A stretch of DNA of 25,550 bases from JAHCHG01 sp038246645 (GCA_038246645.1 JBBRVS010000063.1:1-25550), one strand, 5' to 3'; shown: positions 15,486 through 23,892, counted from the first letter of the stretch. The notes: generated by a model not told the origin, from the letters alone. A program made the numbers and translations.

Positions 15486-15613
15486 AGTCTGCAGGTATTT
15501 AAAATATCGAATTGAAAATATATTTGATAAAATGTAAAGTTAATAAATTGTTGGAAAAATACTTAGTAAAACGATTTACTTCGTATTAATGTTCATTTGA
15601 GGCTAGTGAAAAA

Positions 15614-16810
15614 ATGGCTAGACGAATAAACTTAAAAAGTGCAAATGTCGCCCGATCCAATACGATTCGCGATATTAATCGTCAAATCATCCTTAACTAT
15701 GTGCGCGAAGGCGGTCCGATTTCGCGTGCGGAAATTGCCCGTGCTACCGCGCTTCAGCGTTCGACCGTTTCGTTGATCGTTGACGAACTTCTGAAATCGG
15801 ATTTGGTTGAAGAAGTTTACGGCGAATCTTCCGGCGGACGACCGCCGCAGTTGCTCTCGCTGAAAACGACCAATGCCGTTGCGCTCGGCGTTGATCTCGG
15901 AAAGAAAAGAACGATTGTCGCGACCAGCGATTTGAGCGGCAGACTGCTCGAACAACTGGAATTTCCGACCAGCCGCAATTTTTCCAAAACGATTTCTCAG
16001 ATCATTGATGCCGCCCGGTATTTTATTAAAAAGCATAATGGTTCAATTGAAGGAATCGGCATCAGTCTGCCGGGTCTGGTCGAATCCTGGAACGGCAATG
16101 TTTTGCTGATTCCGCATCTCGATTGGCATCGTCCGGAAATTGTTAAAAAAATCGGAGAAGCAACCGGACTTCCCATAAAGGTCGAGAATGACACGAATGC
16201 CGCCGCGCTTGCCGAACTCTGGCTCGGGCGACCGGAAATCAGCAATGTTCGTGATTTTATCCTTGTTTTGATTGATAACGGTATCGGAACGGGCGTGGTT
16301 TTCGACGGACAGCTTTATCGCGGAAAAGGTGGAATCGCCGGAGAATTCGGACATATGACGATCGGAAGCGGTGCGCCGATTGCGTGTGCTGCCGGAAATT
16401 ACGATTGTTGGGAAGCCTTTGCTTCGGAACGCTCGGCAATTGCGAGATATGCAAAATTAGTCGGAAATACCAACGGGAAACATAAAAAAACTTTTGTTCA
16501 ATTGGTCGAAATGGCTTTAAAGGGTGATGAGAATGCAATTCAGGCGTTAAAAGAAACCGCGCATTATATCGGCATTGGAATTTCCAATCTGGTTCAAGGA
16601 TTATCGCCCGAAGTGACGATTGTTGCCGGAACAATCGTCCAAGCCTGGGATTTAATCAAAGATGACTTGATAAAAGCCGCGGAAGGCGCGGTCTGCCAGG
16701 GTTATCCGTCAGTTAATATAATGCCTTCGACGCTCGGTGCTTACCCGACTTTGATGGGAGCTTTCAGCTTGATTCTCGCCAATAAATTTGCTTCGTTTTC
16801 TATCAATTAA
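15614..16810 (+). CDS. ROK-family transcriptional regulator (NagC/XylR type)
   Basis: A 398-residue cytoplasmic DNA-binding protein. A winged helix-turn-helix occupies about residues 15-80 (NRQIILNYVREGGPISRAEI, ALQRSTVSLIVDELL, GRPPQL). It is followed by a ROK kinase-fold sensor: ALGVDLGKKRTIVATS, GIGISLPGLVES, VENDTNAAALAELWLGRP, GIGTGVVFDGQLYRGKGGIA and GEFGHM. The usual Zn motif CxCGxxGCxE reads CAAGNYDCWE here, so one expected Cys is Ala. Such proteins repress sugar-uptake or hydrolase genes until a sugar or sugar phosphate binds. Position at the end of the glycan locus makes it the likely local regulator. TTGAGG at about 15597-15602 serves as ribosome-binding site. The stop TAA lies in the target duplication of the next element. 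Confidence 0.92.
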   Translation: MARRINLKSANVARSNTIRDINRQIILNYVREGGPISRAEIARATALQRSTVSLIVDELLKSDLVEEVYGESSGGRPPQLLSLKTTNAVALGVDLGKKRTIVATSDLSGRLLEQLEFPTSRNFSKTISQIIDAARYFIKKHNGSIEGIGISLPGLVESWNGNVLLIPHLDWHRPEIVKKIGEATGLPIKVENDTNAAALAELWLGRPEISNVRDFILVLIDNGIGTGVVFDGQLYRGKGGIAGEFGHMTIGSGAPIACAAGNYDCWEAFASERSAIARYAKLVGNTNGKHKKTFVQLVEMALKGDENAIQALKETAHYIGIGISNLVQGLSPEVTIVAGTIVQAWDLIKDDLIKAAEGAVCQGYPSVNIMPSTLGAYPTLMGAFSLILANKFASFSIN

Positions 16811-16986
16811 CTGATGTTACGCAAAAAGAGAAAAATGACTGGAGCGCGAGCGTCCCGTTTGCATGAGTCCGAAAGGACGCGCCAGACATTTCAAGTAAAA
16901 TCAAGATTATTGTAATCAAAGGCTTTTTCGCGCTCTCGCGCTCATGCAAGCGGGGACGCTCGCGCTCCAGTCGTGCGTAACATCAG
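16811..16986. mobile_element. Inverted-repeat element with CTGATGTTACGC ends, second of its family
   Basis: CTGATGTTACGC (16811-16822) is mirrored exactly by GCGTAACATCAG (16975-16986). The flanking 7-mers are CAATTAA (16804-16810) and TAATTAA (16987-16993), matching at 6 of 7 positions, consistent with a slightly decayed 7-bp target duplication. The same ends and duplication length occur at 1688-2094. Most of the interior is the GACTGGAGCGCG foldback unit. It lies between two convergent genes and no protein is encoded. Confidence 0.7.
16837..16972. repeat. Foldback repeat with GACTGGAGCGCG ends, copy 2
   Basis: GACTGGAGCGCGAGCGTCCC (16837-16856) is mirrored by GGGACGCTCGCGCTCCAGTC (16953-16972). 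The interior shares AAATCAAGATT and CGCGCTCTCGCGCTCATGC-like sequence with the copy at 10544-10685. Here it is enclosed by the CTGATGTTACGC ends, whereas the other copy is not. The unit therefore seems to be a module that can exist on its own. Confidence 0.65.
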
Positions 16987-17011
16987 TAATTAAAATCGAG
17001 ATTCAAAAATT

Positions 17012-18832
17012 TTATTTCTTTTGAGCGATAGATTTGTTTTGTTCGAGAATAATCCGCGTATCAATCTTTTCAACCGGAAAAACTTCCGTCTGCCCGTTTG
17101 CCCAAACTACTTCCAATTTATCTATTTTAGCGGCGTTGCCCAAACCGATGTGAATCGCCTGATCATTATTTGAAGCGTAGCTTGAGCCGCTGATGATATC
17201 GAAACGCTGGCGCACTTTTCCGGTTGTGACAAAAACGGTCGAACCCGTTGCATCCTTCGGCGTTTTTTTGGAAACATCGCCGATCAATTTGACCGACAGC
17301 CAACGGTTTTTATCTGCGCCGACATTTCGCATAATTGTCGGCGCGGAATCAACATTATTAATAACGACATCCAATTTTCCGTCGCCGTCCAAATCTGCAA
17401 TTGCCAAACCGCGTGCCGCAATCGAAACTGCCAGACCGCCGCCGACCGCCGCCGGAACGCGCTCGAAACGCAGCTGTTTGCCCGCTTGCGGCTGACCGTT
17501 TTTGAAAAGCAGAACTTGCTGGGCATAACTCGTTCCCCATTGAAATTTGTCAACTACGGGATAAACGTGTCCGTTTGCAACAATTACGTCCTTCCAACCG
17601 TCGTTGTCAAAATCAAAAAATGCCGTTCCCCAACCCAAAAACGGGATCGAAGATTCGCCTAAACCGGCTTGAAATGTAATATCCGTGAAATTTCCTTCGC
17701 CGTCATTACGGTAGAGCGTGTTGGAATCGTCGGAAAAATTCGTGATATGAAAATCAACCAGTCCGTCGTTGTCAAAATCGCCGACTCCCAAACCCATTCC
17801 GGCTTGTTCGCGCCCGTTTTCATTAAGCGCAATGCCCGATGGATAACCGAATTCTTCAAATGTGCCGTCGCCTTTATTGATATAAAGCTGTTTCGGCGTT
17901 GAATCGTTGACGACGAGTAGATCGAGGTTTTTGTCGCCGTCTATGTCAATAAAAACAGAGGAAAAACCGTAATAATTGCCCTCGTCGGTAACTCCGGCTT
18001 TTTCGCTGACATTTTCAAAAGTGCCGTCCGGTTTTTGCCGGAACAGCGAATCTTTTGCGCCTTTCAAACCGCGTGGTCCGCACATTACGGGCTGACCGCG
18101 AAACTGGCAAAAATTTCTGCCCGAAGCCGTTCCCTTTTCAACTTCGACCGGACTCGGCGGCAGTTTTTTCAGATCGAAATCGAGATACGCCGGAATAAAT
18201 ATGTCGAGCAAACCGTCTTTATCATAATCGCCGAAGGTCGCGCCCGTGTGCCAGCCTTTTACGTCTAAACCTGTTTTCGGCGCAACATCCGTAAATGTGC
18301 CGTCGCCGTTATTTTTGTAAAGTCTTGACGTGCCGTAATTACTGACGAAAATATCCGGGAAGCCGTCGTTATTATAATCTGCGACGGCAACGCCCATTCC
18401 CCAGCGTTCGTTCGATACTCCGGCTTTTTCGGTTACGTCTTCAAATTTCCAGTTTCCGAGGTTGCGGTAAAGTGCGGATTTCGGGGCTTTTTCCTTACCG
18501 AGTTCGGCATTGATGGTCGAACCGTTGAGCATAAAAATGTCGGGTTTGCCGTCATTGTCAAAATCGAGAATCGCCACCGTGCAGGCAGTTGCTTCGAGAA
18601 TATATTCTTTTCCGGCAGCACCCGCGACGCACCGAAAATCCTTTAACAAAGTTTGCGCCGTGACATCTTCCAAAACCATCGGTGCGTCTTTTTCGATAAT
18701 TCCGGTCGTGCGTTTTGTCGTGTAGGTTTTAGCCTCACCCGTTGAAACGCCGCCCATCGGCGGGTCTTGCGCCAAAATTACAACGGAATTGAAAAAAACC
18801 AAAAATGCGATTATAAGACTTTTCTTTAACAT
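17012..18832 (-). CDS. CRTAC1-family secreted beta-propeller (FG-GAP repeats plus ASPIC/UnbV)
   Basis: A complete 606-residue protein with a signal peptide (MLKKSLIIAFLVFFNSVVIL/AQD). It has at least seven calcium-loop repeats: LDFDNDGKPDIF, ADYNNDGFPDIF, GDYDKDGLLDIF, IDIDGDKNLDLL, GDFDNDGLVDFH, FDFDNDGWKDVI and ADLDGDGKLDVV. A C-terminal ASPIC/UnbV domain follows (GSSYASNNDQAIHIGLG, KLEVVWANGQTE). FG-GAP propellers bind ligands or proteins outside the cytoplasm; the role of this bacterial family is unknown. AAGGAT at 18841-18846 gives a ribosome-binding site. Only 35 bases separate it from the cytochrome gene upstream, so the two are probably co-transcribed. The truncated paralog is at 242-877. 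Confidence 0.9.
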   Translation of the reverse strand: MLKKSLIIAFLVFFNSVVILAQDPPMGGVSTGEAKTYTTKRTTGIIEKDAPMVLEDVTAQTLLKDFRCVAGAAGKEYILEATACTVAILDFDNDGKPDIFMLNGSTINAELGKEKAPKSALYRNLGNWKFEDVTEKAGVSNERWGMGVAVADYNNDGFPDIFVSNYGTSRLYKNNGDGTFTDVAPKTGLDVKGWHTGATFGDYDKDGLLDIFIPAYLDFDLKKLPPSPVEVEKGTASGRNFCQFRGQPVMCGPRGLKGAKDSLFRQKPDGTFENVSEKAGVTDEGNYYGFSSVFIDIDGDKNLDLLVVNDSTPKQLYINKGDGTFEEFGYPSGIALNENGREQAGMGLGVGDFDNDGLVDFHITNFSDDSNTLYRNDGEGNFTDITFQAGLGESSIPFLGWGTAFFDFDNDGWKDVIVANGHVYPVVDKFQWGTSYAQQVLLFKNGQPQAGKQLRFERVPAAVGGGLAVSIAARGLAIADLDGDGKLDVVINNVDSAPTIMRNVGADKNRWLSVKLIGDVSKKTPKDATGSTVFVTTGKVRQRFDIISGSSYASNNDQAIHIGLGNAAKIDKLEVVWANGQTEVFPVEKIDTRIILEQNKSIAQKK

Positions 18833-18867
18833 TTGAATAAATCCTTATCTAAACCAAAATTGAATTG

Positions 18868-19233
18868 CTATAACGAACGAACATAATTAACCAGAGAGGT
18901 TATTTCCCTGTTACTTAATTTTTTGCCGAAAGCCGGCATTCCGCCGACACCGTTTCGGATGATTTGCGTCATTCGCTTTTTGCTCATTCGCTTGACTTTG
19001 CGCGTTGTCAGATTGCTCGAACCGTATAATTTGCCTAATTCCGTATCGCCTTTACCGTCCGCCCCGTGGCAGCGGGCGCAGTTGTTTATATAAAGACTTC
19101 GGGACGAGCTTTTTTCCGTCAACTTAATTTTATTTCCGGCGGCATTTGAAGCGAAGTCCGTTCGCGTGGTTAAAGCGAAGACTCCGCCAGCCAGAAAGAC
19201 CGACAAAATACTGATTTTTAAAACTTTCTGCAT
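18868..19233 (-). CDS. Monoheme class I cytochrome c, exported
   Basis: A 121-residue protein with an N-terminal export signal (MQKVLKISILSVFLAGGVFA). Its single c-type heme site is CARCHGADGKGD, and the distal Met ligand lies in GVGGMPAFGKKLS. The C-terminal helix EITSLVNYVRSL is typical of class I/c6-like cytochromes. It would carry single electrons in the periplasm or at the cell surface. The size is normal. It is followed 35 bases later by the CRTAC1 gene and preceded by the pentaheme-TPR gene. A hairpin in the gap suggests that the latter is a separate unit. It ends in TAG. Confidence 0.92.
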   Translation of the reverse strand: MQKVLKISILSVFLAGGVFALTTRTDFASNAAGNKIKLTEKSSSRSLYINNCARCHGADGKGDTELGKLYGSSNLTTRKVKRMSKKRMTQIIRNGVGGMPAFGKKLSNREITSLVNYVRSL

Positions 19234-19290
19234 TTATATTATTTTTCTCTTTATTTTTGAGTAGTTTCGGACAAATTTTAATTTTAAGCC

Positions 19291-19318
19291 ATTGAATAAA
19301 GGCGGTCGCTAGACCGCC
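19291..19318 (-). terminator. Probable intrinsic terminator of the pentaheme cytochrome gene
   Basis: Read on the minus strand, GGCGGTC-TAGC-GACCGCC forms a perfect 7-bp GC-rich stem with a 4-base loop, followed by TTTATT. It lies about 80 bases after the stop of the minus-strand gene at 19398. The T-tract is short, so efficiency is uncertain. Confidence 0.65.
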
Positions 19319-19397
19319 GATCTTATAGATTTTATAGGTTATTGTATCCGCACATCAAAGACTTTACTTAAATTATGTATTTCCTGCGGCTTTGATG

Positions 19398-21668
19398 TTA
19401 ATTAAGGCTGGCAAGGTTTATCGGAAAAGTAACAATATAATTTTCCTTTTCCCAGACAGCTTGAAAAGATTTCAAATCGTGCGTGTGAAACGGCAAACTC
19501 TCATTTCCGATATGTGCATTTATTTGTAAAAACTCACTTGCCAGCGGAGTCGTTTGCGGGTCTTCCTTCAAATCCTGAAAGATTTTCGCCGATTCTTTTG
19601 CCTTGTCGCGCAGACCGAGTTTTTGATAAAGCAGCATCGAATTGTAATGCGCTCCCAAATCTTCCGGGTCAATTGCCAGAATTTGATCGTAATAATCGAG
19701 AGCGATTTTAAGCTGGTCTTTTCTTTTTTCGGGCGCGACCGATTCGCTTTTGATTTTAGCGAGTTCGCCGAGCTGCTGAATCGTTATTCGATCACGCGGA
19801 TATTTTGCCAAAACCTGTTTGAAATTTGCTTCCGCTGCTTCCAGATTGCTTCCGACACGCTTGATTCTGCCGCGCTGAAAAACCGCCCGCAAATTTTGTT
19901 CGTCGAGTTTCAAAGCTCTGTCAATCAGTTTTTCCGCGTCCTTCCAATCCGCTAATTCCATCAAAGCCAGAGCTTTATTGGTATAAGCAAAAGCGAGATA
20001 TTCATTTTTGAAATCCATTACTTTATCAAAAGCATCGGCGGATTCGGCAAATTGCCGGTGATCGAAAAGGGCGATTCCGTAATTGTTCCAACGCCGCCAA
20101 TCGGGCATCGCTTTCGGGTCAACCGGTTCTTTTTTATTTTCTTCGGCGATGTTTAAAACACGCTCGGCGGTCGCCATCGTTACGATCGGCAGATCAACCG
20201 ATTTACCAAGCGCGTAATCGCTGTAAACTCTTGTAAAACGGCGATATTGCAGTTTTGCTGTAAGTTTGAGCTGCCCGCCGACATTCGGCGGAATCGTAAA
20301 TTTATAACGCGCCACATCCGATCTGCCCGAAGCAATCGCCGCGTTTTGCGCGACGACTTTTGTTTTCCAGATAAAATGCAAAACATTATGCGTTCCGTCT
20401 TCTTCGACGAGATGCGTTTTATAAGCGTGCGCGGCTTCATCCAAAGTGCCGTCCGGTTTGATAAATCCTGATTTATAGAGCGGTTTGCCGCTTGTATCGG
20501 AAACCGTGAATTCGATATATGCTTCGTAAAAATCACGCAGTTCGGGCGGAAATGAATGTCCGATATTCTTGTTTGTGACAACGACATCAGCCGTGATTAT
20601 GTCGTTTTCTTTAAGTTTGAAATTTTCGCGGTTGATCGGCGCAATCAATTCTTCTTTATCGGATTTTGATTTTTGGCGGCGAAGCGCGAAAATATCAACG
20701 CCCATTTTGTCGTCCTGCAAAAATTTCGTAACTCGGTCGAGTTGTTCTTTATAACCGTAAAACGCCGGAATCGCCGTATTTGCCGCCGCCCAATGATGCG
20801 ACGAGATTACGCCGTCTTTTGCCGAAGCGTCGAAATATTTTGCTTCTTCTTTCGGCATATGGCAGGAATTACAGGTTTCTTTCTCACGGACATAAAAAGG
20901 ATGCGGCGATTCTTTTGAAAAAGAAGACATCTGCAATTCATCGGCAACGGCAAATGCGCGGAAAAATTTGTAGTCGTTTAATTCTTGCGGAACTTGCGAT
21001 TTATGACACGCGCCGCAAAATTCGGGTTGTTTTAAAACCGGACGCATCATCGCGCGTTTGTGATCTTCGACATTATCGAGAATCTGCTGATCGGTTACGT
21101 CAATCAATTTCGTTCCGTCCGTTTTTTGCAAAAGCGCGGGTTGTCCCATCACATAACCGCCGATTCCCTTGCCCGTCACCGATTCAATCGAATGGCAAAC
21201 CATACAGGAAACGCCTTCCTGATCGAACGGACGGTTTTTAAATTGCGGCTGATCGGTCAGCGCGCCGGAGAAAAGCGCAGGCGGATTATGACAGGATTCG
21301 CAATGCCGCGTAAAGGCGATGTTTCTCTGCGAAATCAAATCATTGACGTTTTTCGTATAAAACGGTTCACGAAACGAATTGCGATGCGCCGATTGCAGCC
21401 ATTGCGGGTGCATATCGGTATGACAAGTTCCGCATCTGGCAGAGGATGTAAAATTCTGCGGATCAATGAATTTGCCGTTATAAGTCGTCGCGTTACTCGG
21501 AGAAAACGGTTTGTCTTTGCCGAACCGAAAATCGTATGTTTCGGTGATCCAATTATCATATTCTTCTACTGTTAATTTATTACTGTTGACGTATTTAAGA
21601 CTGAAAAACGATACAGCTAAAACAACAAAGAAAGACAATACAAAAAATTTAAAAACATACATTTTCAT
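19398..21668 (-). CDS. Pentaheme c-type cytochrome with C-terminal TPR domain
   Basis: A 756-residue protein with an N-terminal hydrophobic segment (residues 5-25) that exports or anchors it. Five CxxCH heme sites are visible: CGTCH (79-83), CESCH (123-127), CMVCH (155-159), CGACH (218-222) and CNSCH (266-270). Many additional His residues could be distal ligands. The heme region resembles the cytochrome c554/multiheme family. The middle part (about 330-510) is strand-rich, with NIGHSFPPELRDFYEAYIEF. From about 530 several TPR helices follow (NNYGIALFDHRQFAESADAF, AYTNKALALMELADWKDAEK, GAHYNSMLLYQKLGLRDKAK), suggesting protein-protein contacts. It probably moves electrons in the envelope, but the partner is unknown. 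It is divergent from the heme A synthase gene. Confidence 0.9.
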   Translation of the reverse strand: MKMYVFKFFVLSFFVVLAVSFFSLKYVNSNKLTVEEYDNWITETYDFRFGKDKPFSPSNATTYNGKFIDPQNFTSSARCGTCHTDMHPQWLQSAHRNSFREPFYTKNVNDLISQRNIAFTRHCESCHNPPALFSGALTDQPQFKNRPFDQEGVSCMVCHSIESVTGKGIGGYVMGQPALLQKTDGTKLIDVTDQQILDNVEDHKRAMMRPVLKQPEFCGACHKSQVPQELNDYKFFRAFAVADELQMSSFSKESPHPFYVREKETCNSCHMPKEEAKYFDASAKDGVISSHHWAAANTAIPAFYGYKEQLDRVTKFLQDDKMGVDIFALRRQKSKSDKEELIAPINRENFKLKENDIITADVVVTNKNIGHSFPPELRDFYEAYIEFTVSDTSGKPLYKSGFIKPDGTLDEAAHAYKTHLVEEDGTHNVLHFIWKTKVVAQNAAIASGRSDVARYKFTIPPNVGGQLKLTAKLQYRRFTRVYSDYALGKSVDLPIVTMATAERVLNIAEENKKEPVDPKAMPDWRRWNNYGIALFDHRQFAESADAFDKVMDFKNEYLAFAYTNKALALMELADWKDAEKLIDRALKLDEQNLRAVFQRGRIKRVGSNLEAAEANFKQVLAKYPRDRITIQQLGELAKIKSESVAPEKRKDQLKIALDYYDQILAIDPEDLGAHYNSMLLYQKLGLRDKAKESAKIFQDLKEDPQTTPLASEFLQINAHIGNESLPFHTHDLKSFQAVWEKENYIVTFPINLASLN

Positions 21669-21740
21669 AAGATTTTCCCTTCGATCAATGACTTTGTTTT
21701 TTTTATGAACAAACAGTAGATGTTCATATTAAATGTTTTT

Positions 21741-21786
21741 GGCAAATTAATCAATAAATACTTCGGTGTTTATTGATTAATTTGCC
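21741..21786. promoter_or_regulatory. 21-bp perfect stem with TTCG tetraloop in a divergent promoter region
   Basis: The left arm 21741-21761 begins GGCAAATTAATCAATAAA, the loop is TTCG (21762-21765), and the right arm is 21766-21786. All 21 pairs form in plus-strand RNA, counting one U-G pair, and the loop is closed by C-G, the classic stable C(UUCG)G hairpin. It sits 73-118 bases upstream of the pentaheme gene start and 110-155 bases upstream of the CtaA start. Neither strand has a T-tract after it, so it is not a normal terminator. It could be a leader stabiliser, a small RNA, or a palindromic protein-binding site. Confidence 0.6.
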
Positions 21787-21895
21787 GGGTTTCAAGTTCC
21801 TCGATCAGGTAAATTAATCCATTTATCACGTTAAGTTTCTCTAATGTTTTGCACTGTTTATTTTTGCGGTGATTAAATGTTACTCTAAACTTAAA

Positions 21896-22849
21896 ATGAA
21901 ATTAAAACTGTCAAAATTTGCAAAATATGCCTGCTTCGTATTGGCTTATAACATTGTCGTCATCCTTTGGGGCGTTTTTCTCCGCGCTTCGAAATCGGGC
22001 GACGGTTGCGGACAGCATTGGCTGACGTGCCACGGCGAGATAATTCCGTCCGCGCCGGAGATGAAAACCGTCATCGAATTTTCGCACCGAATTACGAGCG
22101 GTTTGGCGTTTATCGCGGTTTTGATTCTGGTAATTTGGGCGTTTCGCGCTTTTTCAAAAGGCGATATTTTGCGGAAAACCGCCGTGATTTCCTTTATTTT
22201 TATAATCACCGAAGCCCTCGTCGGCGCGGGACTCGTTTTAACCGGAAATACGGCGGAAAACTTGACGGCGGCGCGCCCTTTCTGGATGATCGGACATTTG
22301 ACGAACACCTTTATTTTGTTGGCATTTTTGAGTTTGACGGCGTGGTTTGCCGGCGGCGGAAAACCCTTTAATCTGAAAGTCGAACCGAAAATTTTAGTAT
22401 TGTTAAGTTTAGCGATTATCGGAATATTTTTTGTCGGCGTAACGGGTTCGATTGCGGCTTTGAGCAATATGATTTTTCCTTCGCAAAGTTTGGCTGAAGG
22501 CATTCAGCAGGATTTTTCTTCCGGCTCGCATATTTTACTGCGTCTGCGCGTTTTTCATCCGATTTCTTCGATTGCCGTCGGCGTTTTTCTGATTTTTCTC
22601 GCCGGTTGGCTGAGAAAAAAGGAAGAAAATGATTTATGGATAAACCGCTGGTCAAACGCGCTGTCGCTTTTGATTTTGATTCAACTTGCCTTCGGCGCGG
22701 TTACGCTTTTAACGGGCGCACCGATCGTTATGCAATTGATTCATCTGCTTTTAGCCGATGCGGTCTGGATTGTTTTTGTTCTTTTATCGGCAACTTTTTT
22801 GGCAAAACAAAACGAAAAAAGCGAATTTTTATCGCGTGATTTAGCCTAA
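21896..22849 (+). CDS. ctaA: Heme A synthase (COX15/CtaA family)
   Basis: A 317-residue integral membrane protein with about eight transmembrane helices in two four-helix halves. Signature motifs are VFLRASKSGDGCGQHWLTCHGEIIP split across positions 30-55, including the extracytoplasmic Cys pair and the Cys-rich loop, EFSHRITSG with a heme-ligating His, GHLTNT, FHPISS and QLIHLLLAD with further conserved His. The enzyme oxidises heme O to heme A for aa3-type cytochrome oxidase. ATG 21896 is preferred to GTG 21869 because MKLKLSKFAKYACFVLAYN is a normal start; no strong ribosome-binding site is visible. It is divergent from the pentaheme gene, which fits a respiratory neighbourhood. It is intact. 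Confidence 0.88.
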   Translation: MKLKLSKFAKYACFVLAYNIVVILWGVFLRASKSGDGCGQHWLTCHGEIIPSAPEMKTVIEFSHRITSGLAFIAVLILVIWAFRAFSKGDILRKTAVISFIFIITEALVGAGLVLTGNTAENLTAARPFWMIGHLTNTFILLAFLSLTAWFAGGGKPFNLKVEPKILVLLSLAIIGIFFVGVTGSIAALSNMIFPSQSLAEGIQQDFSSGSHILLRLRVFHPISSIAVGVFLIFLAGWLRKKEENDLWINRWSNALSLLILIQLAFGAVTLLTGAPIVMQLIHLLLADAVWIVFVLLSATFLAKQNEKSEFLSRDLA

Positions 22850-22940
22850 AAATTTAGGTTTTGGTTTATGTTAAGGCTAAATCGGCAAGCAACGATTTAA
22901 GTGTTTTCGGCAATCTTAAACAAACGCGGGGGGAATTTTT

Positions 22941-23885
22941 ATGCGTTCAGGATTTTATCTTTTAGTATTTTGTTTGATTTTCGGCAGTAATGCGGGTTTT
23001 GCTCAAAAAAGCAAAGCGGCTTCGCAAACGGCTTCGAGAAGCGTGACGGTAATCACCCAGCCGAAGGCGACCGTCTGGCTGAGAGGCGTTAATTACGGCA
23101 CGGCGGACGAGAGCGGAAAACTTCTCATCAGGCTGATTCCGCCCGGCGCACACGAATTGCGCGTGCGCGGCGACGGTTATAAGCAAGTAACCCAAAATCT
23201 GACCGCCGCGCAAAAAGGCGATGTCAAAATTCCTCTGACCGAAAAAGCCGATGAAGCCGAACTTGCCTTCCAGGAAGCCGAAAAAGCATCGGTCAGAGAA
23301 AAAGAAAAAGCCCGCGAGCTTTATAAAAAAGCCATCGAACTGCGTCCGAAATTTTTTGAAGCGTATATCGGTTTAGCCCGCGTCTATGCAGATGACGGCT
23401 TTATCGAAGAAGCGCACGAAGCTGTTGCTCAGGCGCGAAAACTTCGTCCTGCCAATGCGGAAGCGTCGGCGGTCGAAGGCAGAATTTACAAAGCGGAAGA
23501 TGACGGAGAAAAAGCCGTCGAAGCCTTTAACCGCTCGATCCGCGAAGGCAAGGGTTTTCAGCCCGAAGCGCATACGGGGTTGGCTCTGTTTTATAAAGAA
23601 AAAGCCGAATTTGCCGGAAATTCGGGCGAGTTTCAGGAAGAAGAAGCAAATTATGAAGAAGCCGCGAAATGGTTTGCGCCCGCCGTTAAACAATTGTCCG
23701 CTTCGCCCGATGCAATCGTCGTTTTTCAACTTTACGGCGTTGTTTATGAAAAAATGAACAGACATCAAGACGCGATCAAAGTTTATGAAGATTTCCTGAA
23801 GGTTTTTCCCGACATCACCGAATCAACCGCCGTTCGCTCGTTTATCGTTCAGCTCAAAAAACAAATGAGCGAACAACAGCCTTAA
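22941..23885 (+). CDS. Secreted PEGA-domain and TPR protein
   Basis: A 314-residue protein with a signal peptide (MRSGFYLLVFCLIFGSNAGF/AQ). Next comes a PEGA-type beta domain at about 33-85 (VTVITQPKATVWLRGVNYG, LIPPGAHELRVRGDGYK), found in many cell-surface or envelope proteins. Residues about 105-310 are TPR-like helical repeats (ARELYKKAIELRPKFFEAYI, EEAHEAVAQARKLRPANAEA, QDAIKVYEDFLKVFPDI). The likely role is an envelope scaffold or interaction protein; no enzymatic motif is seen. A strong GGGGGGAA ribosome-binding site precedes ATG by about 8 bases. It ends 7 bases before the convergent Lrp-family gene. Confidence 0.85.
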   Translation: MRSGFYLLVFCLIFGSNAGFAQKSKAASQTASRSVTVITQPKATVWLRGVNYGTADESGKLLIRLIPPGAHELRVRGDGYKQVTQNLTAAQKGDVKIPLTEKADEAELAFQEAEKASVREKEKARELYKKAIELRPKFFEAYIGLARVYADDGFIEEAHEAVAQARKLRPANAEASAVEGRIYKAEDDGEKAVEAFNRSIREGKGFQPEAHTGLALFYKEKAEFAGNSGEFQEEEANYEEAAKWFAPAVKQLSASPDAIVVFQLYGVVYEKMNRHQDAIKVYEDFLKVFPDITESTAVRSFIVQLKKQMSEQQP

Positions 23886-23892
23886 ATTCGGA

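Noticed and set aside
21741..21786. Intrinsic terminator
   Set aside because: No T-tract follows the stem on either strand, and the hairpin lies upstream of both flanking genes rather than downstream.
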